A stretch of DNA of 64,000 nt from Eubacteriales bacterium (GTDB lineage: Bacteria > Bacillota > Clostridia > Lachnospirales > Lachnospiraceae). Position numbers and translations under genes: made by a program. Numbering within the stretch: the first letter of the stretch is position 1; every line of letters begins with the position of its first letter. Where the stretch lies: contig JAUNPS010000005.1 in NCBI GenBank assembly GCA_030536575.1, positions 88,726-152,725 on the forward strand, in the 5' to 3' direction. The notes under the pieces were generated by a model. It worked only from the letters and a program-made list of their open reading frames with translations, did no database searches and was not told the DNA's origin. Positions 44,945-53,264 of the stretch are shown here, in pieces.

Positions 44945-44987
44945 TCCGGATTCCGGCGCATTTTTTCCGCATTTTGCATAAATGAGG

Positions 44988-45014
44988 CATATCTCTCTTT
45001 CCACTTCATATGCT
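44988..45014 (+). promoter_or_regulatory. Possible sporulation sigma-E-type promoter of the Csp-like gene
   Basis: CATATC (44988-44993), 13-bp gap, CATATGCT (45007-45014; fits CATANNNT). It lies 22 bp before the ATG. The match is loose. Confidence 0.3.
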
Positions 45015-45035
45015 GTTTAAAAAACGGGAGTTTTT

Positions 45036-46754
45036 ATGGACAACGTATCCCTTCGCGACCGCATCCTCTCCGAGGACTACGCCGATATCATCGCCATTTT
45101 AGACTTACAGCAGCCCAGCGTCCAACGAGAGTTCGCCCGCTTCGGCGCCCAGTCCCTCGGCAGCCAGTTCGCCATGTACCACGTTCCCCTGCGGGAACTC
45201 CCCGCAAACCTCTTAAACTATCTCGGTTACTACAACATTCCCAAGCTCTACACCACCCTGGACACCACCAGCCTGGAACGCTCCGGCATCCTCCAGCTCC
45301 AGACCCTGCCCTCCTTCCAGCTCACCGGAAAAAATGTCCTGGTGGGCTTTCTGGATACCGGGATCAATTACCAGTCCGCCGCTTTCCGCCATCCAAACGG
45401 CACAACCCGCATCCTGGAAATCTGGGATCAGACCATTCAAAGCGATCATCCCTCCTCCTTCCAGTACGGCACCGTCTACCGCCGGGAACAGATTGACGAA
45501 GCCCTTTCCTCGGAAGATCCGCTGTCCGTGGTTCCCACCGTGGATACGGACGGCCACGGCACTTTCCTGGCCTCCGTGGCCTGCGGCTCCCCCGACCCAG
45601 CCAACCAGTTTACCGGCGCGTCTCCGGACTGCCAGATCGCCGCAGTCAAACTCAAGCCCGCGAAAAAATACCTCCACAGCTTCTTTCAGGTTCCCCAGGA
45701 CGCCCTGGCCTTCCAGGAAACCGACATTATGGCCGGCATTACCTACCTGCAGCAGCTTGCCTCCGAAAACGGCCTGCCCCTGGTCATCTGCTTTGGCATC
45801 GGCACGAACCAGGGCGACCACGCGGGCGGCTCTCCCTTAGCCGGAATGATCAGCGAATATGCCCGGAAAACCGGCTTTTATCCCATCATTGCCGCCGGAA
45901 ACGAGGCCGGAAAAAGCCATCATTTTTATGGGAAGCTGGAAGAACAAGGCGGCAGCCTTCCCGTGGAAATCCTCTGTTCCCCGGATACGGAAGGCTTTTC
46001 CGTAGAACTCTGGGCACAGCCCCCGGAACTCTATTCGGTATCCATCACCTCGCCCCTGGGGGAAACCATCCCGAATATTCCTCCGCGGATGCGCCAGCAG
46101 TCCACCTTTACCTTCGCTTTAGAACGCACGGTCCTGTACGTCAACTACGAACTCGTGGAATCCCAGTCGGGCAGTCAGCTCATCATCCTGCGCTTCCAGA
46201 ACCCCACCAGCGGCGTCTGGCAGATCCGGGTTACGAACAACATTTTCATCAATGGCGCGTTCCACCTCTGGCTGCCCATCACCGGATTCATTCCGGAGGG
46301 CACCGTCTTTCTGGCCCCGAATCCGGACACGACCCTGACCAGCCCCTCAGACGCCTCCGGCGGGATTACCATCAGCACTTATAACGCCTATGACAACAGC
46401 CTGTACATCAACTCCAGCCGGGGCTATACCCGCAAAGGCGGCATCAAGCCGGACATTGCCGCGCCAGGCGTGGATGTCACAGGCGTTTCCCTGGCCTACG
46501 GCGATTCCTCCGCCTCAAACTTCCGCTATTCCACCGCCACCGGCTCCAGCGTCGCCGCCGCCATCACCGCCGGGGCCGCCGCGATTCTGGTAGACTGGGA
46601 GATGAACCGCCCGCTCCCCTTCGTCCCCACGGCCGCGGAAATCCAGAACCTTCTCATACGGGGCGCCAGGCGCAGCACTGACCAGCTCTACCCGAACCGT
46701 GCCTGGGGCTACGGCACCCTGGATCTCTACGGAATTTTTCAAAGCCTGATCTGA
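45036..46754 (+). CDS. Subtilisin-like protease of the Csp (spore germination) type
   Basis: 572 residues, no signal peptide. Asp in LVGFLDTGI, His in DTDGHGTFLASVACG and Ser in TATGSSVAAAITAG form an intact triad; a large jelly-roll-like insert (about 300-440) lies between the oxyanion Asn (AAGNEAG) and the Ser, as in clostridial CspB. Csp proteases activate spore cortex hydrolases at germination. A short pro-region (about 90 residues) precedes the catalytic domain. Upstream of a Cys-rich coat-like gene. Confidence 0.8.
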   Translation: MDNVSLRDRILSEDYADIIAILDLQQPSVQREFARFGAQSLGSQFAMYHVPLRELPANLLNYLGYYNIPKLYTTLDTTSLERSGILQLQTLPSFQLTGKNVLVGFLDTGINYQSAAFRHPNGTTRILEIWDQTIQSDHPSSFQYGTVYRREQIDEALSSEDPLSVVPTVDTDGHGTFLASVACGSPDPANQFTGASPDCQIAAVKLKPAKKYLHSFFQVPQDALAFQETDIMAGITYLQQLASENGLPLVICFGIGTNQGDHAGGSPLAGMISEYARKTGFYPIIAAGNEAGKSHHFYGKLEEQGGSLPVEILCSPDTEGFSVELWAQPPELYSVSITSPLGETIPNIPPRMRQQSTFTFALERTVLYVNYELVESQSGSQLIILRFQNPTSGVWQIRVTNNIFINGAFHLWLPITGFIPEGTVFLAPNPDTTLTSPSDASGGITISTYNAYDNSLYINSSRGYTRKGGIKPDIAAPGVDVTGVSLAYGDSSASNFRYSTATGSSVAAAITAGAAAILVDWEMNRPLPFVPTAAEIQNLLIRGARRSTDQLYPNRAWGYGTLDLYGIFQSLI

Positions 46755-46760
46755 GGTGTC

Positions 46761-46787
46761 ACCAATTTGGCAGGGGTGCATATGATA
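46761..46787 (+). promoter_or_regulatory. Possible sigma-K-type promoter of the Cys-rich gene
   Basis: AC at 46761, 16-bp gap, CATATGATA (46779-46787), resembling the sigma-K pattern AC-N16-17-CATANNNTA. A poor sigma-A alternative is TTGGCA (46767)-18-TGTAAT. Confidence 0.35.
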
Positions 46788-46818
46788 AACTGTAATCCAA
46801 AATTGGAGGAACAAAAAC

Positions 46819-47067
46819 ATGAGTGATTTAGCTGCTACGAACTGTGGATGCGGATGCGAAGGAAACAACAATAGCTGTGGGAACAACGGCTGCGGGAACA
46901 TCCTCTGGCTGATTATCCTCTTCTGCTTCTGCGGCAATGGAAACTGGGGCGGAAGCTGCGGGAATGGCTGCGGCTTTGGCGGCGACAACTGCTGCCTGAT
47001 CATCATCCTGCTCCTGCTGTGCGGCTGTGGCTGCGGCAACGGCAATGGCTGCGGTATCTGCGGCTGA
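46819..47067 (+). CDS. Short Cys/Gly/Asn-rich protein, likely spore-associated
   Basis: 82 residues, about one fifth cysteine, with repeats of CGNG/CGCG and two hydrophobic runs (ILWLIILFC, LIIILLLLC). The look is that of 'high-cysteine chorion-class' or YjcZ-like small proteins common in spore-forming Clostridia. AAAATTGGAGG precedes the ATG. Followed by a terminator. Role inferred only from composition and neighbours. Confidence 0.7.
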   Translation: MSDLAATNCGCGCEGNNNSCGNNGCGNILWLIILFCFCGNGNWGGSCGNGCGFGGDNCCLIIILLLLCGCGCGNGNGCGICG

Positions 47068-47080
47068 CCTTTTTAAAAAG

Positions 47081-47104
47081 AGCCCCCGAAAGGGGGCTTT
47101 TAAT
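47081..47104 (+). terminator. Bidirectional terminator
   Basis: AGCCCCC-GAAA-GGGGGCT followed by TTTAAT on the plus strand; AAAAAG upstream gives CTTTTT on the minus strand. It ends both the Cys-rich gene and the small minus-strand gene that converge here. Confidence 0.8.
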
Positions 47105-47216
47105 CGTCCGGTTCCTGCTTTTTCTCTTTCTCCTCTTTCTTCTCCTGCTCCTCCTTCTTCGCCAGGCATTCCTCATCGACCTCATAAAAAGCGTTTCCAT
47201 CCATCACAAGTCTCAT
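47100..47216 (-). CDS. 38-residue acidic/lysine-rich small protein
   Basis: MRLVMDGNAFYEVDEECLAK followed by an alternating Glu/Lys tail ending KKQEPDD. GGAGGTTGGAAAA lies right before the ATG, an excellent ribosome binding site. The first 17 residues look like a folded core, the rest is a charged coil. I do not know a function; the order MDGNAFYE-DEEC is familiar from short clostridial proteins. Confidence 0.6.
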   Translation of the reverse strand: MRLVMDGNAFYEVDEECLAKKEEQEKKEEKEKKQEPDD

Positions 47217-47320
47217 TTTTCCAACCTCCTTTACGGCGGCCTGCGCCATTCCATAATATATGCATAAGCGCCTGCCCCTGCGCATAAGATATCTCCAAAA
47301 GGCAAAGGCAGGAAACCCCC

Positions 47321-47710
47321 TTGAATGAAGAGAACACTCCTTCCTTAACTGCCCTTGACTACATAGCCAACGGCAGTCATCTTGCAATGCTCAAGGCTCT
47401 GGTGCCTTTCCTGGCTCCTTCTATACAGAGGGCCTTTGCAGTCACGATTAAATTTATGGAACTGGGGAATATTTTAAGCTTTTATGACAATCCGCCTCAA
47501 ATGGGAGCCTGCTCCTTACAGGCAGCAGGGAACAGCACCGCGGACATTCTTCAGACCATCCGGGAATACGTAAGCCCGGCGGAAAGAGAATCCGTGGATC
47601 AGTGCCTGAACCTGATGCAGACCCTGGAGATGTTCCAGGAGCTGCAAAAAGACGGCGGCGGCGAGGAACTCCTCCGTTCCATGTTTGAAACCGAAAAGCC
47701 AGGCGGCTGA
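47321..47710 (+). CDS. Small protein of unknown function, TTG start
   Basis: 129 residues, mostly helical: ALDYIANGSHLAMLKALVPF, LAPSIQRAFAVTIKFMEL and a C-terminal acidic segment. No ATG fits in frame before the conserved-looking helix, so TTG (AGGAAACCCCC upstream) is chosen. It is 18 bases before the next small gene and both are likely one unit. Function unknown. Confidence 0.6.
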   Translation: MNEENTPSLTALDYIANGSHLAMLKALVPFLAPSIQRAFAVTIKFMELGNILSFYDNPPQMGACSLQAAGNSTADILQTIREYVSPAERESVDQCLNLMQTLEMFQELQKDGGGEELLRSMFETEKPGG

Positions 47711-47728
47711 CGGGGAAAGGAAAGAGGT

Positions 47729-48004
47729 ATGTCTGACACAAGCTGGATGAACAATCCGAATCTCAAGAATATTGACCATGCAAAACTGGAAGCGCTCCTG
47801 TCCATGGCCAATCAGGGCCAGGGAAAATCACAAAAAGAGCTGCTGCCCTTTTTGCTGGCAGCAGCCAATCAATCCCGCAGTCAAGGAGTCCGGTTCACTC
47901 CCGAAGAGACGGATGCGATCATTGAAGTGTTAAAGGCCGGGAAATCGGCCGAGGAAATCCAGAAGATCGACCGGATCCGGGCCATGATGAAGCTCATGGG
48001 CTAA
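47729..48004 (+). CDS. Small helical protein of unknown function
   Basis: 91 residues, MSDTSWMNNPNLKNIDHAKL..., ending with the amphipathic helix EEIQKIDRIRAMMKLMG. AAAGGAAAGAGGT precedes the start. Together with the gene before it, it makes a pair of helical proteins next to spore genes. The stop is 2 bases from the convergent cinA stop, with no terminator between. Confidence 0.65.
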   Translation: MSDTSWMNNPNLKNIDHAKLEALLSMANQGQGKSQKELLPFLLAAANQSRSQGVRFTPEETDAIIEVLKAGKSAEEIQKIDRIRAMMKLMG

Positions 48005-48006
48005 AC

Positions 48007-49254
48007 TCAGTCTTTGTCTTCCAGGATCGTTTCCCGCAGAAGGGTCAGGGCGCGGACAACCGCGTTTTCGCGGATCTTGGCGCGTCCGCCCTTGAAGTGG
48101 TATTCGTTGACGGTAATCCGGTTATTGTAGCAGCAGGCAATGTAGACCAGGCCCACCGGCTTTTCCGGCGTGCCGCCGTCCGGCCCGGCGATCCCGGTGA
48201 TGGATACACAGACGTCCGTTCCGGTGATAAAGGCGCCGTTTTTCGCCATTTCTTTTGCGGTCTTGTCGCTGACTGCGCCGTAGTCTTTCAGGGTGTTCTT
48301 TTTCACGTCCAGAAGTTTCCGTTTGGCGCGGTTGGAATAGGTCACAAAGCCCTGTTTGTAGACTTCGGAGACGCCGGGGACGTTCGTCAGGCGGGCAGCC
48401 AGCATGCCGCCGGTGCAGGATTCGGCCGTCGTCAGGGTGAGCTGCTTCTCTTTCAGGAGATTGACAATGGTTTCTTCCAGGCTGACGGCTTCGTCGGTGG
48501 TGTAGATGTTGTTCCCGAAGCGGTTTTTCAGCTCTTTTACCATGGGCTTGATCAGCTTTTTGGCTTCTTTTTCGTCGCTGGCCTTTGCGGTCACGCGCAG
48601 GTGGACTTCTCCGGTCTTCGCGTAGGTGGCAATGGTGGGATTCGACTGTTTTTCGATCAGATCCGCGATCTGCGTCTCCACGTAGCTCTCGCCCAGCCCG
48701 CAGATTTTCACCATCGAGGAAGAGATGGTTTCCGGCTGCAATTTGTTCAGGTAGGGGAAGATGTCGTTTTCGAACATCGGAACCAGTTCGTTGGGCGGGC
48801 CAGGGAGGAGGATGACGGATTTCCCGTTCTTTTCCATGATGATTCCCGGCGCGGTGCCGTTCTGGTTATCGATGACGATGGAGCCTTCGGGCACCATGGC
48901 CTGTTTCCAGTTGTTGTCTGTGATGATCTTGAACTGGCTGTTTTTGAAGTATTCTTCGATGCGTTTGCGGGAGTGGGAATCCTCCACCAGGGGCATTTCC
49001 AGGACTTCGGCGGCGATCTCTTTGGTGAGGTCGTCTTTGGTGGGGCCCAGGCCGCCGGAAAGGATGACGACGTCGGAACGGTCCAGGGCGGTCCGAAGGG
49101 TGTCGCTTAGGCGTTCTTCGTTGTCGCCGACCACGGACTGGTGGTACATGGAAAGGCCCAGGATGGCGCATTTCCGGGAAAGATAAGCGGCGTTTGTGTT
49201 TACGATGTTTCCGAGCAGGAGCTCCGTACCTACCGATATTAATTCAACAACCAT
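48007..49254 (-). CDS. cinA: CinA family protein (NMN amidohydrolase / damage-inducible protein A)
   Basis: 415 residues. N-terminal molybdopterin-binding-like domain (VVELISVGTELLLGNIVNTN, VILSGGLGPTKDD) and C-terminal CinA domain (TTAESCTGGMLAARLT, SITGIAGPDGGTPEKPVGLVY, given in short). The C-terminal domain deamidates nicotinamide mononucleotide in NAD salvage. The repeat element B ends 31 bases before its start. Confidence 0.93.
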   Translation of the reverse strand: MVVELISVGTELLLGNIVNTNAAYLSRKCAILGLSMYHQSVVGDNEERLSDTLRTALDRSDVVILSGGLGPTKDDLTKEIAAEVLEMPLVEDSHSRKRIEEYFKNSQFKIITDNNWKQAMVPEGSIVIDNQNGTAPGIIMEKNGKSVILLPGPPNELVPMFENDIFPYLNKLQPETISSSMVKICGLGESYVETQIADLIEKQSNPTIATYAKTGEVHLRVTAKASDEKEAKKLIKPMVKELKNRFGNNIYTTDEAVSLEETIVNLLKEKQLTLTTAESCTGGMLAARLTNVPGVSEVYKQGFVTYSNRAKRKLLDVKKNTLKDYGAVSDKTAKEMAKNGAFITGTDVCVSITGIAGPDGGTPEKPVGLVYIACCYNNRITVNEYHFKGGRAKIRENAVVRALTLLRETILEDKD

Positions 49255-49285
49255 AGTTTAAATTTAACCTCCATTTTTATGCACA

Positions 49286-49435
49286 CAGAATGTCAGCAGT
49301 GGCTTCCATTCTGGCGCTGATTGCCCTCGCATTTTCACATATCCATGTGAAAATCCTTCGCGGGATAACGACTACAATGATCTCTGTATCCTGCTTCCTT
49401 ATACACACAGAATGTCAGCAATGGCTTCCATTCCG
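49286..49435 (-). repeat. Structured intergenic repeat element, copy B
   Basis: It fills the space between pgsA's stop and the cinA leader. Two hairpins of the same design as in copy A: 49286-49313 and 49408-49435, each CAGAATG-TC-AGC-N4-GCT-TC-CATTC(T/C)G on the plus strand; on the minus strand the internal loop is tandem GA/GA and the single difference is a G-U pair. Between them: TGATTGCCCTCGC, a perfect 10-bp hairpin (ATTTTCACAT/ATGTGAAAAT, 49331-49354), then CTTCGCGGGA as in copy A. Confidence 0.8.
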
Positions 49436-49441
49436 CATCCT

Positions 49442-49978
49442 CTAATTCTGCATACTTAAAACCTGTCTGTTCTTCCAAATATAATCGATCATGGAAACCA
49501 CGGTCAGGATCACGGCCGCATAGAAGAACACCGTCTCCAACACGTCAAACACGCCCCCGAAATCCGCAATCAGCAGGATAATCATCACCATCTGGGAAAT
49601 CGTCTTCAGCTTCCCCCACCAGCTCGCCGCGATCACAATCCCATTGTCCGCCGCAACCAGCCGAAAACCGCTGATAATAAACTCCCGGCTGATGATCACA
49701 ATCACCGCCCAGCTCGGCAGCTTCCCGATATCCATCAGGCAGACCAGCGCCGCGCAGACCAGCAGCTTATCCGCTAGCGGGTCCATAAACTTCCCGAAAT
49801 TTGTCACCTGATTATTCTTCCGGGCCAGGTAGCCGTCCAGCGTATCGGTCAGGCTCGCCGCAATAAAGATCCCCAGGGCAATGTACTTGTCCGCGCTTGT
49901 CAGATCACAAAGCATAAAAACTACAAAAAACGGAATTAAAAGGACTCTTAATATTGTAAGCATATTTGGAATATTCAT
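49442..49978 (-). CDS. pgsA: CDP-diacylglycerol-glycerol-3-phosphate 3-phosphatidyltransferase
   Basis: 178 residues with about five membrane segments. The CDP-alcohol phosphotransferase motif DTLDGYLARKNNQVTNFGKF (DG-AR-G-D pattern, given in part) continues into MDPLADK. It makes phosphatidylglycerol phosphate. Overlaps the rimO stop by four bases. Confidence 0.93.
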   Translation of the reverse strand: MNIPNMLTILRVLLIPFFVVFMLCDLTSADKYIALGIFIAASLTDTLDGYLARKNNQVTNFGKFMDPLADKLLVCAALVCLMDIGKLPSWAVIVIISREFIISGFRLVAADNGIVIAASWWGKLKTISQMVMIILLIADFGGVFDVLETVFFYAAVILTVVSMIDYIWKNRQVLSMQN

Positions 49979-51300
49979 ACCATAATCTCTCCCGTCAGGT
50001 CGTATTCGAATGCGCCTGTTACTTTTACTTTTACAAAATCACCGGAAACCAGAGTCTCGTCGGTATTCAGAAACAGATAGCCGTCAATCCCCGGCGCATC
50101 CCGGTAAGTTCTGGTCACGTAGGCATTCTCATCCGCAACCTTCCCTTCCACCAAAACCACCAGCTCCCGTCCCGTCATCTCCTCCGCAAGGTCAAAGGCA
50201 ACCTCCTGCTGAAGCTCCATCAGCTCGTCCCTCCGTTCAAGCTTCACTTCCTCCGGGATCTGATCCGGCATCGCGGCGGCCGGGGTATCCTCCTCGGCGG
50301 AATAGGGGAACACGCCAAGGCGGTCAAATTCCATGGCATCCACAAATTCCAGAAGCTCTTTATGCTCCTCTTCCGTCTCACCCGGAAATCCGGTGATCAG
50401 CGTGGTACGCAGGGCAATGTCCGGAATTTCCCGGCGCAGCGTCTCCACAATCCGGATCAGATCCGCTTTCGACGTCCGCCGCCCCATGCGCTTTAAAATG
50501 CGGTCGCTGCAGTGCTGGATCGGAAGATCCAGATAATGACAGATTTTCGGCTGGTTTTTCATCGTCTCGATCAGCTCGTCATAGATTTCCTCCGGATAGC
50601 AGTACAGAATCCGGAGCCAGCGAAGGCCTCGGATCTCGCAGAGACGGTTTAAAAGCTCGTGGAGACATTTCTTCCCATAAAGGTCAACGCCGTAAAGGGT
50701 CGTCTCCTGGGCCACTAAGATCAGCTCTTTCACGCCCTGGGCCGCCAGACGCTCGGCCTGACAGACCAGATCTTCCATCGGGTAACTGCGGTAAGGGCCC
50801 CGGATCTTCGGAATAATACAGTAGGTACAGTGCTTATCGCACCCCTCTGCAATCTTTAAATGGGCGTAATGACCGCCCGTAGTCAGAATGCGCTCCATTT
50901 TCCCGTCCGGTAAACCCTCCAGCGGGTCACAGGTCAGCAGGGAATTCCCCGCCAGGGCCTGATCCACGGCGTCCAGGATATGGTCATAGGAATTCGTTCC
51001 CAGAACCGCATCCACTTCCGGAATTTCTTCCTGGATCTCCTTCTGATAGCGCTGGGCCATGCAGCCGGTGACGATCAGCGCCTTTGCGCTGCCGCTCTTC
51101 TTATACTCGGCCATCTCCAGGATCGTCTGGACGCTCTCTTCCTTGGCGTCGTTGATGAAACAGCAGGTATTAATGATAATAATATCCGCTTCCGTCTCAT
51201 CGTCGGTCATCTGATACCCGCGCTGTTCCAGCAGGCCCAGCATCATTTCCGAGTCCACCAGGTTCTTGTCACAGCCCAGGGATATAAATAATAGTTTCAT
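49975..51300 (-). CDS. rimO: Ribosomal protein S12 methylthiotransferase
   Basis: 441 residues. N-terminal UPF0004 domain with SLGCDKNLVDSE, radical SAM motif CDKHCTYCIIP, and a C-terminal TRAM domain. It adds a methylthio group to Asp of ribosomal protein S12. Start at MKLLFISLGC with AAGGAG 5 bases upstream. Confidence 0.94.
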   Translation of the reverse strand: MKLLFISLGCDKNLVDSEMMLGLLEQRGYQMTDDETEADIIIINTCCFINDAKEESVQTILEMAEYKKSGSAKALIVTGCMAQRYQKEIQEEIPEVDAVLGTNSYDHILDAVDQALAGNSLLTCDPLEGLPDGKMERILTTGGHYAHLKIAEGCDKHCTYCIIPKIRGPYRSYPMEDLVCQAERLAAQGVKELILVAQETTLYGVDLYGKKCLHELLNRLCEIRGLRWLRILYCYPEEIYDELIETMKNQPKICHYLDLPIQHCSDRILKRMGRRTSKADLIRIVETLRREIPDIALRTTLITGFPGETEEEHKELLEFVDAMEFDRLGVFPYSAEEDTPAAAMPDQIPEEVKLERRDELMELQQEVAFDLAEEMTGRELVVLVEGKVADENAYVTRTYRDAPGIDGYLFLNTDETLVSGDFVKVKVTGAFEYDLTGEIMV

Positions 51301-51350
51301 ATTCACTCCTTGTAAAAGGAGGTGCCGCCGGAATCAGGCGACACCCCGTA

Positions 51351-52040
51351 TTATGCTTTTTCCCGGCTTTTTCTGCGCACAGACGGCAGAAAACTGGTCT
51401 TTGCGGTATTCGCGGGAGCGCTGGGTTCTTTGGTGATTTCCTCCGCCTCCTCCGCGTCTACCACATGGACGGCAACGTTCTTTTCCTTTGGCTTGTTCCT
51501 GGCCTTTTTATAAAGGCTGGTGATCAGGAACATGTCCGCCAGGTTCGTCGCCCCGTCAGCTAAAAGCCCCGCGCCGATCAGGATCACCACAACCCGCGCC
51601 GCGTCAAAGGGATTCGCGACCAGCAGCCCCCCAAGGGCGAACATGGCGATGGAAATGATCAGCACCACCCACCAGGCGCGAAATTCCAGGCGCTTCAGAT
51701 CCAGAGCTGCCTGAAGCTTTAAAATTGCCCCGATTAACAGGAAAACACCTGTAAAAAAGGGCAGGATCGAGAGCACAAACTCGGATTTTAACAGCACAAA
51801 AGCCCCAAAGGCCGTCGCGGTAATCCCCACAACCAGATCCGGCTGCATCAGGTTTTCCATCCGGTCTTTCGTGAAATACATCACAATTTTTACCAGGCCG
51901 AAAATAACTGCCACCGCCCCCAGCGTATAGCAGAAGGTCTGCATGGACGTCTCCGGCCATACCAGCATCGCCAGCCCCAGGATGATGCCCGCGACCGCGC
52001 TGATATAGTAGCTTTTGCTGTAACCTCTTACGTTTTCCAT
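51351..52040 (-). CDS. DUF308 (HdeD-like) membrane protein
   Basis: 229 residues, six membrane segments in paired short repeats (ISAVAGIILGLAMLVWPETS; LLIGAILKLQAALDLKRLE), followed by a charged cytosolic tail of about 50 residues. GGAGGA precedes MENVRGYSKSYY. HdeD-type proteins are membrane proteins of unclear function, acid-stress-linked in E. coli. Lies between rpoZ and rimO. Confidence 0.8.
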   Translation of the reverse strand: MENVRGYSKSYYISAVAGIILGLAMLVWPETSMQTFCYTLGAVAVIFGLVKIVMYFTKDRMENLMQPDLVVGITATAFGAFVLLKSEFVLSILPFFTGVFLLIGAILKLQAALDLKRLEFRAWWVVLIISIAMFALGGLLVANPFDAARVVVILIGAGLLADGATNLADMFLITSLYKKARNKPKEKNVAVHVVDAEEAEEITKEPSAPANTAKTSFLPSVRRKSREKA

Positions 52041-52073
52041 AAGCTCCTCCAAACCGGAAGAAAAATCCCTACC

Positions 52074-52346
52074 CTATTCTGTGATCTGGATTTCCTCCTC
52101 TTCGAGCTCCTCGTCTTCGTTTTCACCGAGGATTTTCATTTTTCCCTTGCTCAGTTCCTCCACGGCGATGGAAAGCGGCTTCTTTCCGGCGCTGTATACC
52201 AGCGGGTCCGCCCCGTCGATAATCTGTCTGGCGCGCTTCGCCGTAGCCATTACAATGGAGTAACGGCTGTTTACTACCGGGGTGTCCCCCTGTTCAACCT
52301 CACTGTTTACGATCTTCATCAGATCGGTGTAAGATGGATGCAGCAT
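52074..52346 (-). CDS. rpoZ: RNA polymerase omega subunit
   Basis: 90 residues: MLHPSYTDLMKIVNSEV, RYSIVMATAKRARQIIDG and an acidic tail (EDEELEEEE). Follows gmk by four bases, the classic gmk-rpoZ pair. Confidence 0.93.
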   Translation of the reverse strand: MLHPSYTDLMKIVNSEVEQGDTPVVNSRYSIVMATAKRARQIIDGADPLVYSAGKKPLSIAVEELSKGKMKILGENEDEELEEEEIQITE

Positions 52347-52350
52347 AACC

Positions 52351-52986
52351 TTATTCTCCTTTCGAAAACTGTTTTACGTCATTTTGAATGGTTTCTATCA
52401 GCTGTGTGTTTCGGTTTGTACGAAAACGCTCGCTGGAAATAATCCGGTGCATTTCCTCCACACAGGTATCCAGGTCGTCATTGACAACCAGATAGTCGTA
52501 TTCTTCCATGCCTTCGGCCTCCTTCGCAGCCCTGGCAAGCCGGGCCTCGATGACCTCCATGCTCTCCGTCTGCCGGCCAATCAGGCGTTCTTTTAAAGTA
52601 GCCGCGTCCGGCGGCGTCACAAATAACAAAAGGGTGTCCGGCCTTTTCGCCCGCACCTTCCTGGCGCCCTGAAGCTCGATCTCCAGAAGCACATTCTTCC
52701 CGGCCGCGAGCTGCTCTTCCACATAGGCTTTTGGCGTCCCGTAATAATTCTCCACATAGCATGCGTATTCGACAAATGCATCCTCCCGGATCATCTCCTC
52801 GAAAGCTTCCCGGCTCTTAAAGAAATACTCCCTTCCTTCCACTTCCCCTTTCCTTGGCTGGCGGGTGGTGGCGGAAATGGAAAGCGCATATTCCTCCGGA
52901 TAGAGCTCTAAGAGCCTTCTCATCAGCGTGCCTTTCCCGGCTCCGGAAAAGCCGGAAAGGACGATCAGAATCCCTTTATTCTTCAT
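52351..52986 (-). CDS. gmk: Guanylate kinase
   Basis: 211 residues. P-loop GFSGAGKGTLMRRL, SISATTRQPRKGEVEG GMP-binding segment and NYYGTPK. Phosphorylates GMP. ATG chosen with AAGGTG upstream; overlaps remA by 11 bases. Confidence 0.95.
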   Translation of the reverse strand: MKNKGILIVLSGFSGAGKGTLMRRLLELYPEEYALSISATTRQPRKGEVEGREYFFKSREAFEEMIREDAFVEYACYVENYYGTPKAYVEEQLAAGKNVLLEIELQGARKVRAKRPDTLLLFVTPPDAATLKERLIGRQTESMEVIEARLARAAKEAEGMEEYDYLVVNDDLDTCVEEMHRIISSERFRTNRNTQLIETIQNDVKQFSKGE

Positions 52987-53248
52987 CTTCCTCACCTTTT
53001 TGTACCGGTTCCCCTTTGATCTGGAACCGTTTCTGGATCGTGTCCGGCTGCAGGGCCGATAAGATCACGTGATCTTCCTGGGTAATGAGGACGGATTTCG
53101 TCCGCCTGCCCTGGGTGGCGTCGATCACGCTGCCCGCCTCCTTGGCGCTCTGGACGAGACGCTTGATGGGGGCGGCTTCGGGGTTTACCACAGCCACGAT
53201 CTTGTCTGAATTTACCATATTTCCAAATCCGATATTGACTAGGGCCAC
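52976..53248 (-). CDS. remA: RemA-like regulator (DUF370)
   Basis: 90 residues from a GTG start: MALVNIGFGNMVNSDKIVAV and TKSVLITQEDHVILSALQP match the family. RemA is a DNA-binding activator of matrix and osmoprotection genes in Bacillus. GGGAGGAAGC precedes the GTG. Order yicC-remA-gmk-rpoZ is conserved in Bacillota. Confidence 0.92.
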   Translation of the reverse strand: MALVNIGFGNMVNSDKIVAVVNPEAAPIKRLVQSAKEAGSVIDATQGRRTKSVLITQEDHVILSALQPDTIQKRFQIKGEPVQKGEEDEE

Positions 53249-53264
53249 GTCGCTTCCTCCCGGT

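Noticed and set aside
46515-47045. 176-codon minus-strand frame rich in Pro/Gln/Ser
   Set aside because: Antisense of the Cys-rich gene and the end of the Csp-like protease; low-complexity shadow.
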